A DNA stretch of 64,000 nucleotides from assembly GCF_014773385.1 (NCBI RefSeq), contig NZ_JACXAI010000012.1, positions 44,123-108,122 on the forward strand. Direction: 5' to 3'. Shown one piece after another: positions 1-8,862 of the stretch (positions within the stretch are counted from its first letter, which is position 1; each line of letters starts with the position of its first letter). The position numbers were made by a program, and so were the translations under genes. A model generated the notes under the pieces. That model was not told where the DNA came from. It saw only the letters and a list, made by a program, of their open reading frames with translations, and ran no database searches. Source of the DNA: Metabacillus arenae (GTDB lineage: Bacteria; Bacillota; Bacilli; Bacillales; Bacillaceae).

Positions 1-689
1 ATTGAAGCTGTAAACCCGACAATCGCTCCTCCTTCTTCAAATGCTTCCGGCATCATCGTGCTTGAAACCATTGCGACAATTCCTCCTGCTGCAAAAGCTC
101 CAATAAAAGAAATGACCATCGAAGAGGCGTTACTTAATAATGAGAAACCAAGTAATGAACTGAGTGATGCCAGGAGAACAACGATGAACCACATGATGAT
201 TATTTTCTTTTTAGAATAGCCATCTTTGATCAAACCAACAGAGCTGGATAACCCTTCAGGAAAATTGCTAATAAAGACTGCGATTACCATTAAGTAACTT
301 ACAGAACCTTGGTCAAGCAGACTGACTCCGATAATAATCGATTCAGGAATCGCATCAATCACAGTTCCGATAAAGATAGAAAGGCCTGAGTGATTATCAG
401 GATTCATTGTTGATCGTTTTCGATGATGGCCCCCGCCTTTAGTAATAATCAATTCTGAAATTGTAAATAAAAGAGCACCACATATAAATCCGAATGAAGT
501 AGCGGTCATTCCGCCATTATGTAAGGCCTCATCCAAAAGCTCAAACGCAGCAGCACCAAGCAATATACCTGTTCCAAAGGACATAATTGCTGCTGTTATT
601 TTTCTGGGGATATCCTTAAAAATACCTAATAAGGCACCCAGCAAAATGGATGAGCCGGCAAAAGCTCCCCACAATGTTGCCTGAAGCAT
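1..689 (-). CDS. ZIP-family divalent metal transporter (C-terminus cut by window edge)
   Basis: About 229 residues are visible; the gene continues beyond base 1. The protein begins MLQATLWGAFAGSSILLGAL and is a string of hydrophobic helices. A histidine-rich loop (KGGGHHRKR) follows the third helix, and then come the two metal-site helices of ZIP transporters, with HSGLSIFIGTVIDAIPES and NFPEGLSSS motifs. ZIP proteins move zinc, iron or related metals into the cytoplasm. A GGAGG site precedes the ATG at 689. The first bases of this gene and about 75 bp upstream are duplicated near 8.9 kb. The family call is firm; the substrate cannot be read from sequence. Confidence 0.85.
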   Translation of the reverse strand, partial: MLQATLWGAFAGSSILLGALLGIFKDIPRKITAAIMSFGTGILLGAAAFELLDEALHNGGMTATSFGFICGALLFTISELIITKGGGHHRKRSTMNPDNHSGLSIFIGTVIDAIPESIIIGVSLLDQGSVSYLMVIAVFISNFPEGLSSSVGLIKDGYSKKKIIIMWFIVVLLASLSSLLGFSLLSNASSMVISFIGAFAAGGIVAMVSSTMMPEAFEEGGAIVGFTAS

Positions 690-1212
690 CCTGTTCCAAC
701 TCCTCCAATCAGTTTCCACTTCCTATTTTTCCATATCCTAAAAATATCATTCACAAACTTATTTAACACTGCGCTTTGCTCATAAAGAAAGCAGGAAAAA
801 TTGCGAGAAAAGTGAGAACGATGTTTTAAGTCATCACTTATTTGTCGAAACTCCTATTAAAGGAAGTATCACTTTAAATCGGAATTTGAATAACATAATT
901 ACGAAATCCCAAAATAATCTTTTCCGCATCATCCATTTTTTAGAAATTATTAGGCCAGCAATAGCAGCTTGGATATGTTCTCATTATACCTTTTACGCAT
1001 ACATTAAATTGAAAGCGCTCTATTATGCTTAAAAGGTTTTTTTAGGGGTATAAAAGATCATATTAGTAAGCCAAACATGAAGCAAAGCCCCGCTAAAATT
1101 ACTGTCGTATTCTCAACTCCATCGGCCGCTTATTTATAGGAGTTTACACTTTTATTAAAATTACGAGATCACTTTTGCTGGAGCGCTCTTAGCTTTAAAA
1201 GGATGTGATGTT
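690..1212. other. Intergenic stretch between ZIP gene and esterase
   Basis: There is no convincing gene in these 523 bases. The left 75 bp is the part of the ZIP upstream region that recurs near 8.9 kb. A possible catabolite-response element lies at 1010-1023. One forward frame stays open to a stop at 1030-1032 but has no ATG, no ribosome binding site and no recognisable product. Confidence 0.5.
1010..1023 (+). promoter_or_regulatory. Possible cre (CcpA) site
   Basis: TGAAAGCGCTCTAT matches the Bacillus catabolite-response consensus TGWNANCGNTNWCA at 12 of 14 positions. It lies about 190 bp upstream of the PHB-depolymerase-like gene, so glucose control is plausible. The distance is long and the site is untested. 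Confidence 0.3.
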
Positions 1213-2145
1213 ATGGGTAGCTTCTCGGTAAATACTTACGGGGGCTATAAGTATAAACTTTATGTACCGAGCCAGTATAAGGTGGGAAATGATGTCCCTT
1301 TGCTGGTCATGCTGCATGGCTGCAAGCAAAACCCGGTTGATTTTGCGGAAGGAACAAAAATGAATCAACTTGCTGAACAAGAAAACTTTATCGTCCTTTA
1401 CCCGGAGATGAACCGCTTGTTTAACCCTTTTAATCCTGCTCAATATAATCTAGATGGATGCTGGAACTGGTTTTTAGATTATAATCATCATCGTTTGGGA
1501 GGCCAGCCCCAGGTCATTAAAGGGATGATTGATGATGTCAAAAAAAATTATAATATTACTCCAAATATGGTGTATGCAGCTGGTTTATCTGCGGGAGGAG
1601 CTATGGCTTCCATTCTTGGAGTAACCTATCCTGATGTATTTAATGGAATTGGAATATGTTCAGGATTACCTTATGAAGCTGCAGATGTATTTATCCTAGC
1701 TGATCCAACGGCACAAACTGCAAAGGAAGTCATGATTCAAGGTACTGCTGATCCATATATGTGTGGGGTGAAGGCTTTTAATGAAATGGGGAGATTTAAA
1801 AGAAAAATGCCTGTTATTGTTTTTCACGGTACCAGTGATACCACTGTACACCCAATAAACGGACAGCACGTTATTATACAATGGACTCAAACCAATTTTC
1901 TTGTAGAAGGAGGCCAAGGCAAAGCAGATGTTACACCTGCTTTGCAGCAAACGGGTATTATGAATGGACGAAGTTATACGCAACATATTTACAATGGGAA
2001 AGATGAAATTTCTTTAATGGAACTTTGGATGATTGACCGAATGGGCCATACATGGTCTGGTGGCAGTTCAAATGGTTCTTATACGGATCCTCTTGGCCCA
2101 GATGCCTCATCTATATTATGGGGATTCTTAACAAAACATCATTAG
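1213..2145 (+). CDS. PHB depolymerase family esterase
   Basis: This 310-residue alpha/beta hydrolase belongs to the poly(3-hydroxybutyrate) depolymerase/LpqC esterase family. It shows an oxyanion-type HGCKQN (35-40), the lipase box GLSAG with nucleophile Ser126, a likely acid Asp209 in HGTSDTTV, and His279 in MGHTWSGG. There is no signal peptide, so an intracellular or granule-associated role is likelier than secretion. An AAAGGATGTG ribosome binding site precedes the ATG. It stands alone but is 2.3 kb from phaC, which fits polymer mobilisation. Some family members are feruloyl or acetylxylan esterases, so PHB as substrate is inferred from context. Confidence 0.8.
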   Translation: MGSFSVNTYGGYKYKLYVPSQYKVGNDVPLLVMLHGCKQNPVDFAEGTKMNQLAEQENFIVLYPEMNRLFNPFNPAQYNLDGCWNWFLDYNHHRLGGQPQVIKGMIDDVKKNYNITPNMVYAAGLSAGGAMASILGVTYPDVFNGIGICSGLPYEAADVFILADPTAQTAKEVMIQGTADPYMCGVKAFNEMGRFKRKMPVIVFHGTSDTTVHPINGQHVIIQWTQTNFLVEGGQGKADVTPALQQTGIMNGRSYTQHIYNGKDEISLMELWMIDRMGHTWSGGSSNGSYTDPLGPDASSILWGFLTKHH

Positions 2146-2195
2146 AATGAAGTTATTTTTATATTTACAACTTCCTAAAAATGAAAAAGGCTGTT

Positions 2196-2933
2196 TTAAA
2201 CAACTAATCCGCCATCGACGCTTAAAATTGCTCCATTTATATAATTCGCATCTTCTGAGGCTAAAAATAAGTACGCAGAGGCAATATCTTCAGGTTTACC
2301 CAGTTTTTTGAGAGGGGTCTTTTCTTTCATTATATCCAGGATCTTTTTAGGTACTGATGATGTCATATCTGTTTCGATGAAGCCCGGAGCTATTGCATTT
2401 ACCCGAATGCCTTTTGGTCCAAATTCTTTTGCCCAACTTTTGGTAAGACCAATTACTCCAGCTTTTGTTGCAGCATAATTGGTTTGGCCAATATTCCCGT
2501 ATAATCCTACTACAGAAGAAGCATTGATAATGACTCCTGAGCCCTTTTCCATCATAATTGGTATAACAGCCTTCGTGAATTTAAAGACACCTGATAAGTT
2601 GACGGCAATGACCTTTTCCCAATCAGTTTCATTCATCTTTGTAAGGAAACCATCAATTGTTATTCCTGCATTGTTAATTAATATATCTATTCTATTATGA
2701 GTATTTATCGATGATTGAATGACATCTTCTATCTGAAAAGTATTTGTAACATCTACTTCAAAAAATTCAACCCGATCTTTTTCACCTAGCTCTTTTAAAA
2801 CAGTCATACCAGCATCCTTATCACGATCACATATGACGACTTTGGCACCTTCCTGCAAAAATCTTCGAGCTGTTTCTTTTCCAATTCCTTTTGCTCCACC
2901 AGTTATTAAAGCAACTTTATCGGCTAATTTCAA
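2196..2933 (-). CDS. Short-chain dehydrogenase, FabG/PhaB-like
   Basis: This is a classical SDR of 245 residues from the chosen TTG start. The NADP-binding TGGAKGIG, the NNAG motif and a Ser-Tyr-Lys triad spaced S-x12-Y-x3-K are all present. It resembles 3-oxoacyl-ACP reductase and acetoacetyl-CoA reductase, the enzyme that makes 3-hydroxybutyryl-CoA for PHA. A GTG at 2942 extends the frame by three codons, but that GTG is part of the ribosome binding site GAGGTGG, which places the start at TTG 2933. A second PhaB-like enzyme lies in the phaRBC operon. A PHA role here is inferred from location; another keto substrate is possible. Confidence 0.8.
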   Translation of the reverse strand: MKLADKVALITGGAKGIGKETARRFLQEGAKVVICDRDKDAGMTVLKELGEKDRVEFFEVDVTNTFQIEDVIQSSINTHNRIDILINNAGITIDGFLTKMNETDWEKVIAVNLSGVFKFTKAVIPIMMEKGSGVIINASSVVGLYGNIGQTNYAATKAGVIGLTKSWAKEFGPKGIRVNAIAPGFIETDMTSSVPKKILDIMKEKTPLKKLGKPEDIASAYLFLASEDANYINGAILSVDGGLVV

Positions 2934-3062
2934 AATTTCCACCTCTTTTTATCGATTTAAAGGCTATCAATAGATAAATAGGATTCTAGAGGAAGCTATG
3001 TTTTAATTTTTATTTCCAACCATTCTATACAGCCTTTTATTATCTAATATTTAAGAGATTTC

Positions 3063-3093
3063 AAAAAAAGAACAGCGAATTCTCGCTGCTCTT
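3063..3093 (-). terminator. Rho-independent terminator of phaP
   Basis: Read on the minus strand, an AGAGCAGCGA/TCGCTGTTCT stem with a short loop is followed by a run of T. The stem overlaps the phaP stop codon. Confidence 0.75.
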
Positions 3094-3643
3094 AATTAAA
3101 AATGCTTAATCCAGATTTTGTATTATTTTCAAAGGCATTGAAAACACCTTTTTGTGTTGTTTTAACTTGGTTTAAAAAGTCTTCCAGCAAAGGTTTTAGT
3201 TCTTCACGATTTTTTTGTTGCTGGTTGATAAACGTTTTAATAGATTCTTGATAGTGCTGTTGTGACTGACTTAGTACATTAAAGCTTGCTTTATAAGGTG
3301 TTGCTGTTAATTGTTGAACACGGCTGATTACCTCTTCAAGACGCTCATTTGACTGTTCAAATGATTTGCTGGACTCTTCACCGTGAACATTTTGAATGTT
3401 CTGTGAAACATTTTGGCGAATTTCTTTTATTAATTTCTTTTGTTCTTCCTCGATTCTGTCCATATTGCCAACTGCTTTTTCCCATGCTTCTTTTTGTTGG
3501 TCGAATACTTGGAGAGTAAGATTTTCCACTTCTTTTTGAGTATCATAAACGAAATTCAATCCGCTTTTCCAACTGTCCCAAAAAGAATCAATAAATTGAT
3601 ATGCATTCTGATCGTCAGTTGGGATTATTTTTTTTGTAGCCAT
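3092..3643 (-). CDS. phaP: Phasin-type granule protein PhaP
   Basis: The 183-residue protein is hydrophilic, rich in Gln, Glu and Lys, and has long amphipathic helices (about 20-150), with no signal peptide or membrane segment. Phasins coat PHA granules and set their number and size. The identification rests on size, composition and the arrangement phaP-phaQ divergent from phaR-phaB-phaC, which is that of B. megaterium. The ATG has a GGAGG site eight bases upstream. A terminator closes the gene. It probably shares the phaQ promoter region or has its own promoter in the 62-bp gap. Confidence 0.85.
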   Translation of the reverse strand: MATKKIIPTDDQNAYQFIDSFWDSWKSGLNFVYDTQKEVENLTLQVFDQQKEAWEKAVGNMDRIEEEQKKLIKEIRQNVSQNIQNVHGEESSKSFEQSNERLEEVISRVQQLTATPYKASFNVLSQSQQHYQESIKTFINQQQKNREELKPLLEDFLNQVKTTQKGVFNAFENNTKSGLSIFN

Positions 3644-3705
3644 TTAAAAAACCTCCTTGAATTCTTTTAATAATTTATTGTGATTGCAGGAATCCTGCAG
3701 AGTCA

Positions 3706-4128
3706 CTATTCCTCTTTTTCTTCTTCTTTATCTCCAGTTGTTAATGAACCAGGCATGAACATATCCGTATACATAGTAAAGAAACGATTTAGAATCGATT
3801 GGTATTGCTCAAGTGAACCCGCCCATGCATTTAAATAAGCCTCGCCGGCATCGGTTAAAGAGTAGATCCTTTTTGCCGGTCCTCCTGTTGATGTATCCCA
3901 TTCCGACTTTACCATTTTATCTTTTTCCAATTGTCTCAGTGTTCGATAAACATTTCCTTGGTCAATTGAAGAAAAGCCAAATTGGGTCAACTGTTGAATA
4001 AGTTTATAACCATGCAAGTTCCAGCCGCGGAGACTCAACAGGAGCACAGGTATCATTAAGTTTTTCGGAGTATTGTTCTTTACCATTTCATCTGACTTTG
4101 AGTCATTAGTACTCTTTTTCATAGACAT
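3706..4128 (-). CDS. phaQ: PHA regulator PhaQ, PadR-like winged helix
   Basis: The protein has 140 residues from ATG 4128. Its N-terminal part is a PadR-type winged helix: LRGWNLHGYKLIQQL, then VYRTLRQLEKDKMV, then the wing RIYSLTDAGEAYL. It ends in a Glu-rich tail. In B. megaterium PhaQ represses its own promoter and is released by PHA. The start was chosen because GGGTGG lies five bases upstream of 4128; a TTG at 4143 lacks a site. It is divergent from phaR. A symmetric sequence at 4158-4180 is a candidate operator. Confidence 0.85.
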   Translation of the reverse strand: MSMKKSTNDSKSDEMVKNNTPKNLMIPVLLLSLRGWNLHGYKLIQQLTQFGFSSIDQGNVYRTLRQLEKDKMVKSEWDTSTGGPAKRIYSLTDAGEAYLNAWAGSLEQYQSILNRFFTMYTDMFMPGSLTTGDKEEEKEE

Positions 4129-4157
4129 ATGAACCACCCACAAATTTGTTAAATATC

Positions 4158-4180
4158 TATAAGTGTAATTTACACCTATA
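4158..4180. promoter_or_regulatory. Candidate PhaQ operator (inverted repeat)
   Basis: The sequence contains ATAAGTGTAA followed by TTTACACCTAT, an almost perfect inverted repeat around an A/T centre, 30 bp upstream of the phaQ start. PadR-family proteins bind such dyads over their own promoters. The assignment is by position and symmetry only. Confidence 0.5.
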
Positions 4181-4449
4181 TGTTTTATTTGTCAAACTGA
4201 AACATCTATTGAATTAAACAAATTTATTTCAAATTTCTCTGTGAAGATTCACCTTATTATTGCAGCAACATCGGGTTATCACAAGGGATGTTGTGTTTTT
4301 GGAAATGATCTTTACAATCTTGTATTTAAAAATTTACACAAAATTTTCAAAGTTCACATAAAATTCAGAAATATGAACTTGTTTACTCTGCTTTTATCAA
4401 CTAACATAGATTTATGTAATAAATATAATTATTGGAAGGAGAGGAAATA

Positions 4450-4899
4450 ATGAATCAGCAAAAAAGCTTTAACCCTATGGAAATGTGGAAAGACATTTAT
4501 AACCAATCCGAATCCTATTGGAGTAACATATTGGATGAAAACATGAAGGAAGAATATTTTTCTGAGTGGATGGGGAAAGTTTTGGAAATTAATCTCCTGA
4601 CCAAGAAAATGTTGAATGAAACAGCAGAAAGTTATTTGACACAGATGAATTTACCCACTCGAAATGACCTTTCAAACATCGCGTCTCTTGTCGTAAATGT
4701 CGACTCAAAAGTTGATGATTTAGAAGAATTGATTGAAGAAAAGAGCGTAAATCAAGTAAACCAGGCAGAACTGAAACGGGAAATGACGCGAGTAAAAAAT
4801 GATATAAAAAATTTAGACAGTAAACTTAATGAAATCCTTACCTTATTAAATGAACAAAAAAATGCAGTTAATGCCAAAGAACCAGCTGCGAAACAATAA
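4450..4899 (+). CDS. phaR: Class IV PHA synthase subunit PhaR
   Basis: The 149-residue protein is acidic and helical, beginning MNQQKSFNPMEMWKDIYNQS, with a C-terminal coiled-coil stretch (about 85-140). PhaR is the small partner that class IV PhaC of Bacillus needs for activity. The start at ATG 4450 follows GGAAGGAGAGG. It is the first gene of phaR-phaB-phaC, with a 58-bp gap to phaB. The identity is supported by its place directly before phaB and a class IV phaC. About 320 bp of A/T-rich DNA separates it from phaQ and should contain its promoter. Confidence 0.88.
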   Translation: MNQQKSFNPMEMWKDIYNQSESYWSNILDENMKEEYFSEWMGKVLEINLLTKKMLNETAESYLTQMNLPTRNDLSNIASLVVNVDSKVDDLEELIEEKSVNQVNQAELKREMTRVKNDIKNLDSKLNEILTLLNEQKNAVNAKEPAAKQ

Positions 4900-4957
4900 A
4901 TAAATATTTTTTCAACTTGGTTTCAACAATAAAAATACATATAAGGAGTGCATCTTG

Positions 4958-5701
4958 ATGGCAGAATTAAACAACAAAGTAGCAATTGTAACAGGCGGGG
5001 CAAAAGGAATTGGGCAAGCAATTACAAAGGAATTGGCAAAAAACGGTGTGAAAGTCGTAATAAACTATAACTCCAGCAAAGGAACAGCTGAAAAGCTTAC
5101 GACAGATCTTAAAGCTGAGGGACGCGAAGTATATGCGGTGCAGGCAGACGTTTCAAAAATAGAAGACTCTCAGAAATTAGTAGAAGAAGCTGTTCAACAA
5201 TTCGGCAGAATAGATATCGTTGTCAATAATGCAGGAATTACACGGGACTCAACTTTCAAAAAGCTCAATGAAGAGGACTGGAGAAAAGTAATTGATGTCA
5301 ATTTAAACAGCGTTTACAATACTATTTCCGCTGCATTGCCTCACCTTCTTGAATCAGATGCAGGCCGTATCATCAACATTTCTTCTATTATCGGACAGGC
5401 TGGAGGCTTTGGACAGACAAACTATGCTGCAGCAAAAGCAGGAATGATTGGTTACACAAAGTCACTTGCACTGGAACTTGCTAAAAGCAATGTAACCGTT
5501 AACGCGATTTGCCCAGGGTTTATTGACACAGAGATGGTCAGAGAAATTCCAGAAAATGTCCGTGAAAAAATTATTGCCAAAATCCCAGCACGCCGTTTAG
5601 GCAACCCGGATGAAATTGCCCGTGGAGTTGTTTTCCTATGCAAAGATGGTGAATATATCACAGGTCAGCAGTTAAATATAAACGGCGGACTTTATATGTA
5701 A
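4958..5701 (+). CDS. phaB: Acetoacetyl-CoA reductase PhaB
   Basis: This SDR of 247 residues reduces acetoacetyl-CoA to (R)-3-hydroxybutyryl-CoA with NADPH. TGGAKGIG lies at 12-19, NNAG at 90-93, and the triad is Ser143-Tyr156-Lys160. AAGGAGTG precedes ATG 4958; an in-frame TTG at 4955 is too close to be preferred. It sits between phaR and phaC, with 39 bp to phaC, in one transcription unit. FabG is its close paralogue, but the operon position makes PhaB the better call. Confidence 0.92.
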   Translation: MAELNNKVAIVTGGAKGIGQAITKELAKNGVKVVINYNSSKGTAEKLTTDLKAEGREVYAVQADVSKIEDSQKLVEEAVQQFGRIDIVVNNAGITRDSTFKKLNEEDWRKVIDVNLNSVYNTISAALPHLLESDAGRIINISSIIGQAGGFGQTNYAAAKAGMIGYTKSLALELAKSNVTVNAICPGFIDTEMVREIPENVREKIIAKIPARRLGNPDEIARGVVFLCKDGEYITGQQLNINGGLYM

Positions 5702-5740
5702 TACCTTATTTTCAATCGAAAGTAGGAAGGTGTGAACGTC

Positions 5741-6829
5741 ATGAGTATAACAGATTCAAGAGAATGGAAACAGCTTATGGAAACGGTTCCTAATGAGTTC
5801 CAGCAATCATATTCCCGTTTAACAAGGGCAATGGAAGTGGTGACATCCGATCCAGATCCGGAAGTTGGTCTTACACCAAAAGAAGTCATTTGGACAAAAA
5901 ACAAGGCGAAGCTATACCGGTATGTATCCGATCAGCCAAAAAAATTCAATGTGCCTCTGCTTTTAGTTTATGCGCTTATTAATAAACCATATATTTTAGA
6001 TTTAACAAAAGGAGATAGTTTAGTAGAATACTTGGTTAACCGTGGATTTGACGTATATCTCCTAGATTGGGGCACACCAGGTTATGAAGACAAAAAGATG
6101 AAGCTGGATGACTATATTTTGGACTATATACCACGTGCGGTTCGTAAAGTATTGCGGACATCCAATTCAGACAATGTGTCAATCCTTGGCTATTGCATGG
6201 GCGGTACGTTGACATCGATTTTTGCTGCTCTTCACTCGGAATTACCAGTTCGCAACTTAATTTTTATGACAAGTCCATTTGATTTTGAAGAAACAGGCTT
6301 ATATGGCTCATTTCTTGATGAGCGATACTTTGATATTGACAATGTTGTCGAAACACTTGGTCTCATCCCGCCTGAAATGATTGATTTCGGAAACAAAATG
6401 TTAAAGCCGACAACAAATTTTTATGGGCCTTATGTTAGTCTTGTTGATCGAGCCGACAACGAGAAGTTTGTGAGAAACTGGAAGTTGATGCAAAAATGGG
6501 TATCTGACGGAGTTCCATTCCCAGGTGAAGCGTATCGTCAGTGGATCAGAGATTTCTACCAAAATAATAAGCTTATTAAAGGAGAGCTTGTCATACGCGG
6601 CCGCAAAGTCAACTTAGAAAACATTACGGCAAATGTACTTAACTTATCAGCTGAAAGAGATCATATTGCCCAACCGCATCAAGTAGAAGCACTCATGGAC
6701 GTCATCTCAAGTAAAGATAAAGAGTATGTTTCATTGCCTACTGGTCATGTGTCCGTTACATTCGGATCTAAAGCCGTAAAACTAACCTATCCAACTGTTG
6801 GAGACTGGCTGGAAAAACGATCTATGTAG
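5741..6829 (+). CDS. phaC: Class IV poly(3-hydroxyalkanoate) synthase PhaC
   Basis: At 362 residues this equals the usual length of Bacillus class IV synthases. It polymerises hydroxyacyl-CoA on the granule surface. The lipase-like box is GYCMGG with catalytic Cys152. Asp307 in AERDH and His336 in PTGHVSV complete the triad. The typical synthase segment LDWGTPG is at 109-115. AGGAAGG precedes ATG 5741; GTG 5732 is in frame but overlaps the ribosome binding site. It is the third gene of phaRBC and is followed after 47 bp by a small lipoyl-like gene. Confidence 0.95.
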   Translation: MSITDSREWKQLMETVPNEFQQSYSRLTRAMEVVTSDPDPEVGLTPKEVIWTKNKAKLYRYVSDQPKKFNVPLLLVYALINKPYILDLTKGDSLVEYLVNRGFDVYLLDWGTPGYEDKKMKLDDYILDYIPRAVRKVLRTSNSDNVSILGYCMGGTLTSIFAALHSELPVRNLIFMTSPFDFEETGLYGSFLDERYFDIDNVVETLGLIPPEMIDFGNKMLKPTTNFYGPYVSLVDRADNEKFVRNWKLMQKWVSDGVPFPGEAYRQWIRDFYQNNKLIKGELVIRGRKVNLENITANVLNLSAERDHIAQPHQVEALMDVISSKDKEYVSLPTGHVSVTFGSKAVKLTYPTVGDWLEKRSM

Positions 6830-6876
6830 TTGTTGGATGACATTCTGAAAGTTCATTAATTTTCCAGGAGGGTAAG

Positions 6877-7131
6877 ATGAGAGAGTCAATACTACCAATT
6901 TACAGTCCTTGCTTTGGGAAAGTTGAAAATATTTTAGTAAATGAAACGTCCCGTATATATGAATGGGAAAAGCTGTTTTTAATAAGAGAAAAGAATGGTA
7001 CTGTAAATGAAATTACCGTAGGGATAAGTGGTTTAATTGCGTCTCTGGAAGTTAATGAAAATCAAAATGTAACACCAAATACGGTTTTATTTAAAATAAA
7101 GGAAGATCTATTTATTACCGGTTCAGATTAA
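6877..7131 (+). CDS. Small lipoyl/biotinyl-like domain protein in the PHA cluster
   Basis: The 84-residue protein consists almost entirely of one hammerhead-type beta domain. It opens with IYSPCFGKVENILVNE and repeats the half-motif as GISGLIASLEVNENQNV, the pattern of biotin and lipoyl carrier domains. At the turn where carriers have EAMKM, this protein reads IREKNG, so the modified lysine is not at its expected place. It is therefore probably not biotinylated or lipoylated. AGGAGGG precedes the ATG. It follows phaC in the same direction and lies 226 bp before a thiolase. The function is unknown; a scaffold or regulatory role in acetyl-CoA or PHA metabolism is a guess. Confidence 0.65.
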   Translation: MRESILPIYSPCFGKVENILVNETSRIYEWEKLFLIREKNGTVNEITVGISGLIASLEVNENQNVTPNTVLFKIKEDLFITGSD

Positions 7132-7357
7132 ACGGATTATTTTTAGTTGATATTAGAGATATTCTATGGGGCGGGAATAGGAGCATCAAGATCAAAGAGA
7201 CAATATTCCTTCGTAACTGGCAGCTAAGTTTATTAAGCTTCCCGCTCTAGCCTGTGAAAATGTAATCCTTTTATTTCGATTTCTATATGATTAACCTCAA
7301 AAAGTCTTACATTATGTGCTGATATTAAAATGAGTTTAGCTAAAGGAGAGGAAAGAA

Positions 7358-8545
7358 TTGTTACAACAAGAAGTAGTCATTGTAAGTGCAGTTCGGACAC
7401 CAATTGGAAATTTTAGTGGAAGTTTAAAAGATATTTCAGCAACAAAGCTAGGTGCTCTAGTAATAAAATCGGCTTTAGAAAAGGCTGGAATTAGCCCAGA
7501 GCAAGTAAGTGAGGTTATTATGGGAAATGTCCTTCAAGCTGGATTAGGCCAAAACCCTGCTCGACAAGCCTCGATTCAAGCAAATATACCAAAAGAAGTA
7601 CCAGCGTTGACCATTAATAAAGTCTGCGGGTCTGGTTTGAAAGCGGTTCACCTTGCAGTACAGTCAATTTTAGTTGGTGATGCTGACATTATTGTCGCAG
7701 GCGGTATGGAGAATATGAGTCAGGCGCCATACTTATTAAAAGAAGCTCGTTCTGGATTCCGCATGGGAGATCAGAAAGCAGTCGATAGCATGGTTCACGA
7801 TGGCTTATGGTGTGCATTTAACGATTATCATATGGGAATTACAGCAGAAAATCTTTGTGAACAATATGAGCTGACAAGGGAAGAGCTTGACCAATTTGCA
7901 GCCCGAAGCCAACAAAATGCGGTTGCAGCAATTGAAGCCGGCCGGTTTGAAGATGAAATTGTTCCGGTTGAAATTCCGCAGCGAAAAGGAGAACCAATTG
8001 TTTTTGCGAAGGATGAGTTTCCTAGAGCGGGGACAACTGCTGAAAAACTTGCAGGATTACGACCAGCCTTCAAGAAAGACGGAATTGTAACGGCAGGTAA
8101 TGCTTCAGGTATTAATGATGGAGCTGCAGCAGTTGTTGTTATGAGCAAGCAAAAAGCGGATGAATTGGGCCTTGAACCGATTGCAACAATTCGTGCGAAT
8201 GCAAGTGCAGGTGTTGATCCAAGCATAATGGGAATTGGACCGGTTCCAGCTACGAAAAAAGCATTGGAAAAAGCTGGGCTATCTATTGAAGATATAAACC
8301 TTATCGAAGCAAACGAAGCTTTTGCAGCACAGTCGGTATCAGTTGGTAAAGAGTTGAATTTTGATGATGAGATTTTAAATGTGAATGGTGGAGCAATTGC
8401 ATTAGGACACCCGATCGGTGCAAGCGGTGCGCGAATTTTGGTTACACTTCTGCATGAATTAAAGCGAAGAGATGAACGTTACGGGTTAGCGACATTGTGC
8501 ATTGGCGGCGGCCAAGGTGTGGCAACAGTGATTGAGCGCTCATAA
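7358..8545 (+). CDS. Acetyl-CoA C-acetyltransferase (thiolase)
   Basis: The 395-residue thiolase condenses two acetyl-CoA to acetoacetyl-CoA, the first step of PHB synthesis, or runs in reverse for degradation. Cys90 in NKVCGSG is the acyl-accepting residue. NEAFAAQ (319-325), His351 in GHPIGASG and Cys381 in CIGGGQG complete the active site. The start is TTG 7358, nine bases after AAAGGAGAGG. It lies downstream of phaC, which suggests a PhaA role. It resembles the AtoB/ThlA biosynthetic type more than the long-chain FadA of this window. Confidence 0.9.
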   Translation: MLQQEVVIVSAVRTPIGNFSGSLKDISATKLGALVIKSALEKAGISPEQVSEVIMGNVLQAGLGQNPARQASIQANIPKEVPALTINKVCGSGLKAVHLAVQSILVGDADIIVAGGMENMSQAPYLLKEARSGFRMGDQKAVDSMVHDGLWCAFNDYHMGITAENLCEQYELTREELDQFAARSQQNAVAAIEAGRFEDEIVPVEIPQRKGEPIVFAKDEFPRAGTTAEKLAGLRPAFKKDGIVTAGNASGINDGAAAVVVMSKQKADELGLEPIATIRANASAGVDPSIMGIGPVPATKKALEKAGLSIEDINLIEANEAFAAQSVSVGKELNFDDEILNVNGGAIALGHPIGASGARILVTLLHELKRRDERYGLATLCIGGGQGVATVIERS

Positions 8546-8571
8546 ACAAAGTTTCATAGAAAAATAAATTT

Positions 8572-8616
8572 GCTTAGGCTCTGACGTGTATCATATGTAA
8601 CACGGGAGTCTAAGCT
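8572..8616 (+). terminator. Likely terminator of the thiolase gene
   Basis: A long interrupted stem (GCTTAGGCTC and CGTGT pairing with ACACG and GAGTCTAAGC) is followed by TATTTTAT, 26 bp after the thiolase stop. Confidence 0.6.
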
Positions 8617-8650
8617 ATTTTATATTCAAGTTCAATAAATCTATCAAAGC

Positions 8651-8776
8651 ACGTGTCTCGTAGTCATATTGGAGCGTCTAGCCGTAACATTACGGGTCAC
8701 AATCCCAATATCCGGCTTCATGCCGGGGGAGGACCGAGTGCATTCCCACCTAAGGACTAGTGCCTTGCGCTTCTTG
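8651..8776 (+). repeat. Dispersed structured repeat, family 1, diverged copy
   Basis: This copy contains the family landmarks in order: GGAGCGTCTAGCC, a central CCGGCTTCATGCCGG hairpin, AGGACTAGTGC and the closing CTTGCGCTTCTT. It is more diverged than the copies near 15.4 and 24.6 kb. Confidence 0.5.
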
Positions 8777-8862
8777 GTATAATGAAAGGCTCACTTTAAT
8801 TAAGTCTTTTTAAACTATACGCACTCCATGTCTGGAAATTAACCTTGAAGGGGAGTAATGTG

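Noticed and set aside
745..1032. Long open forward frame upstream of the esterase
   Set aside because: It stays open for about 95 codons but has no ATG, no ribosome binding site, and a product (rich in Asn, Ile, Tyr) that resembles no family I know.
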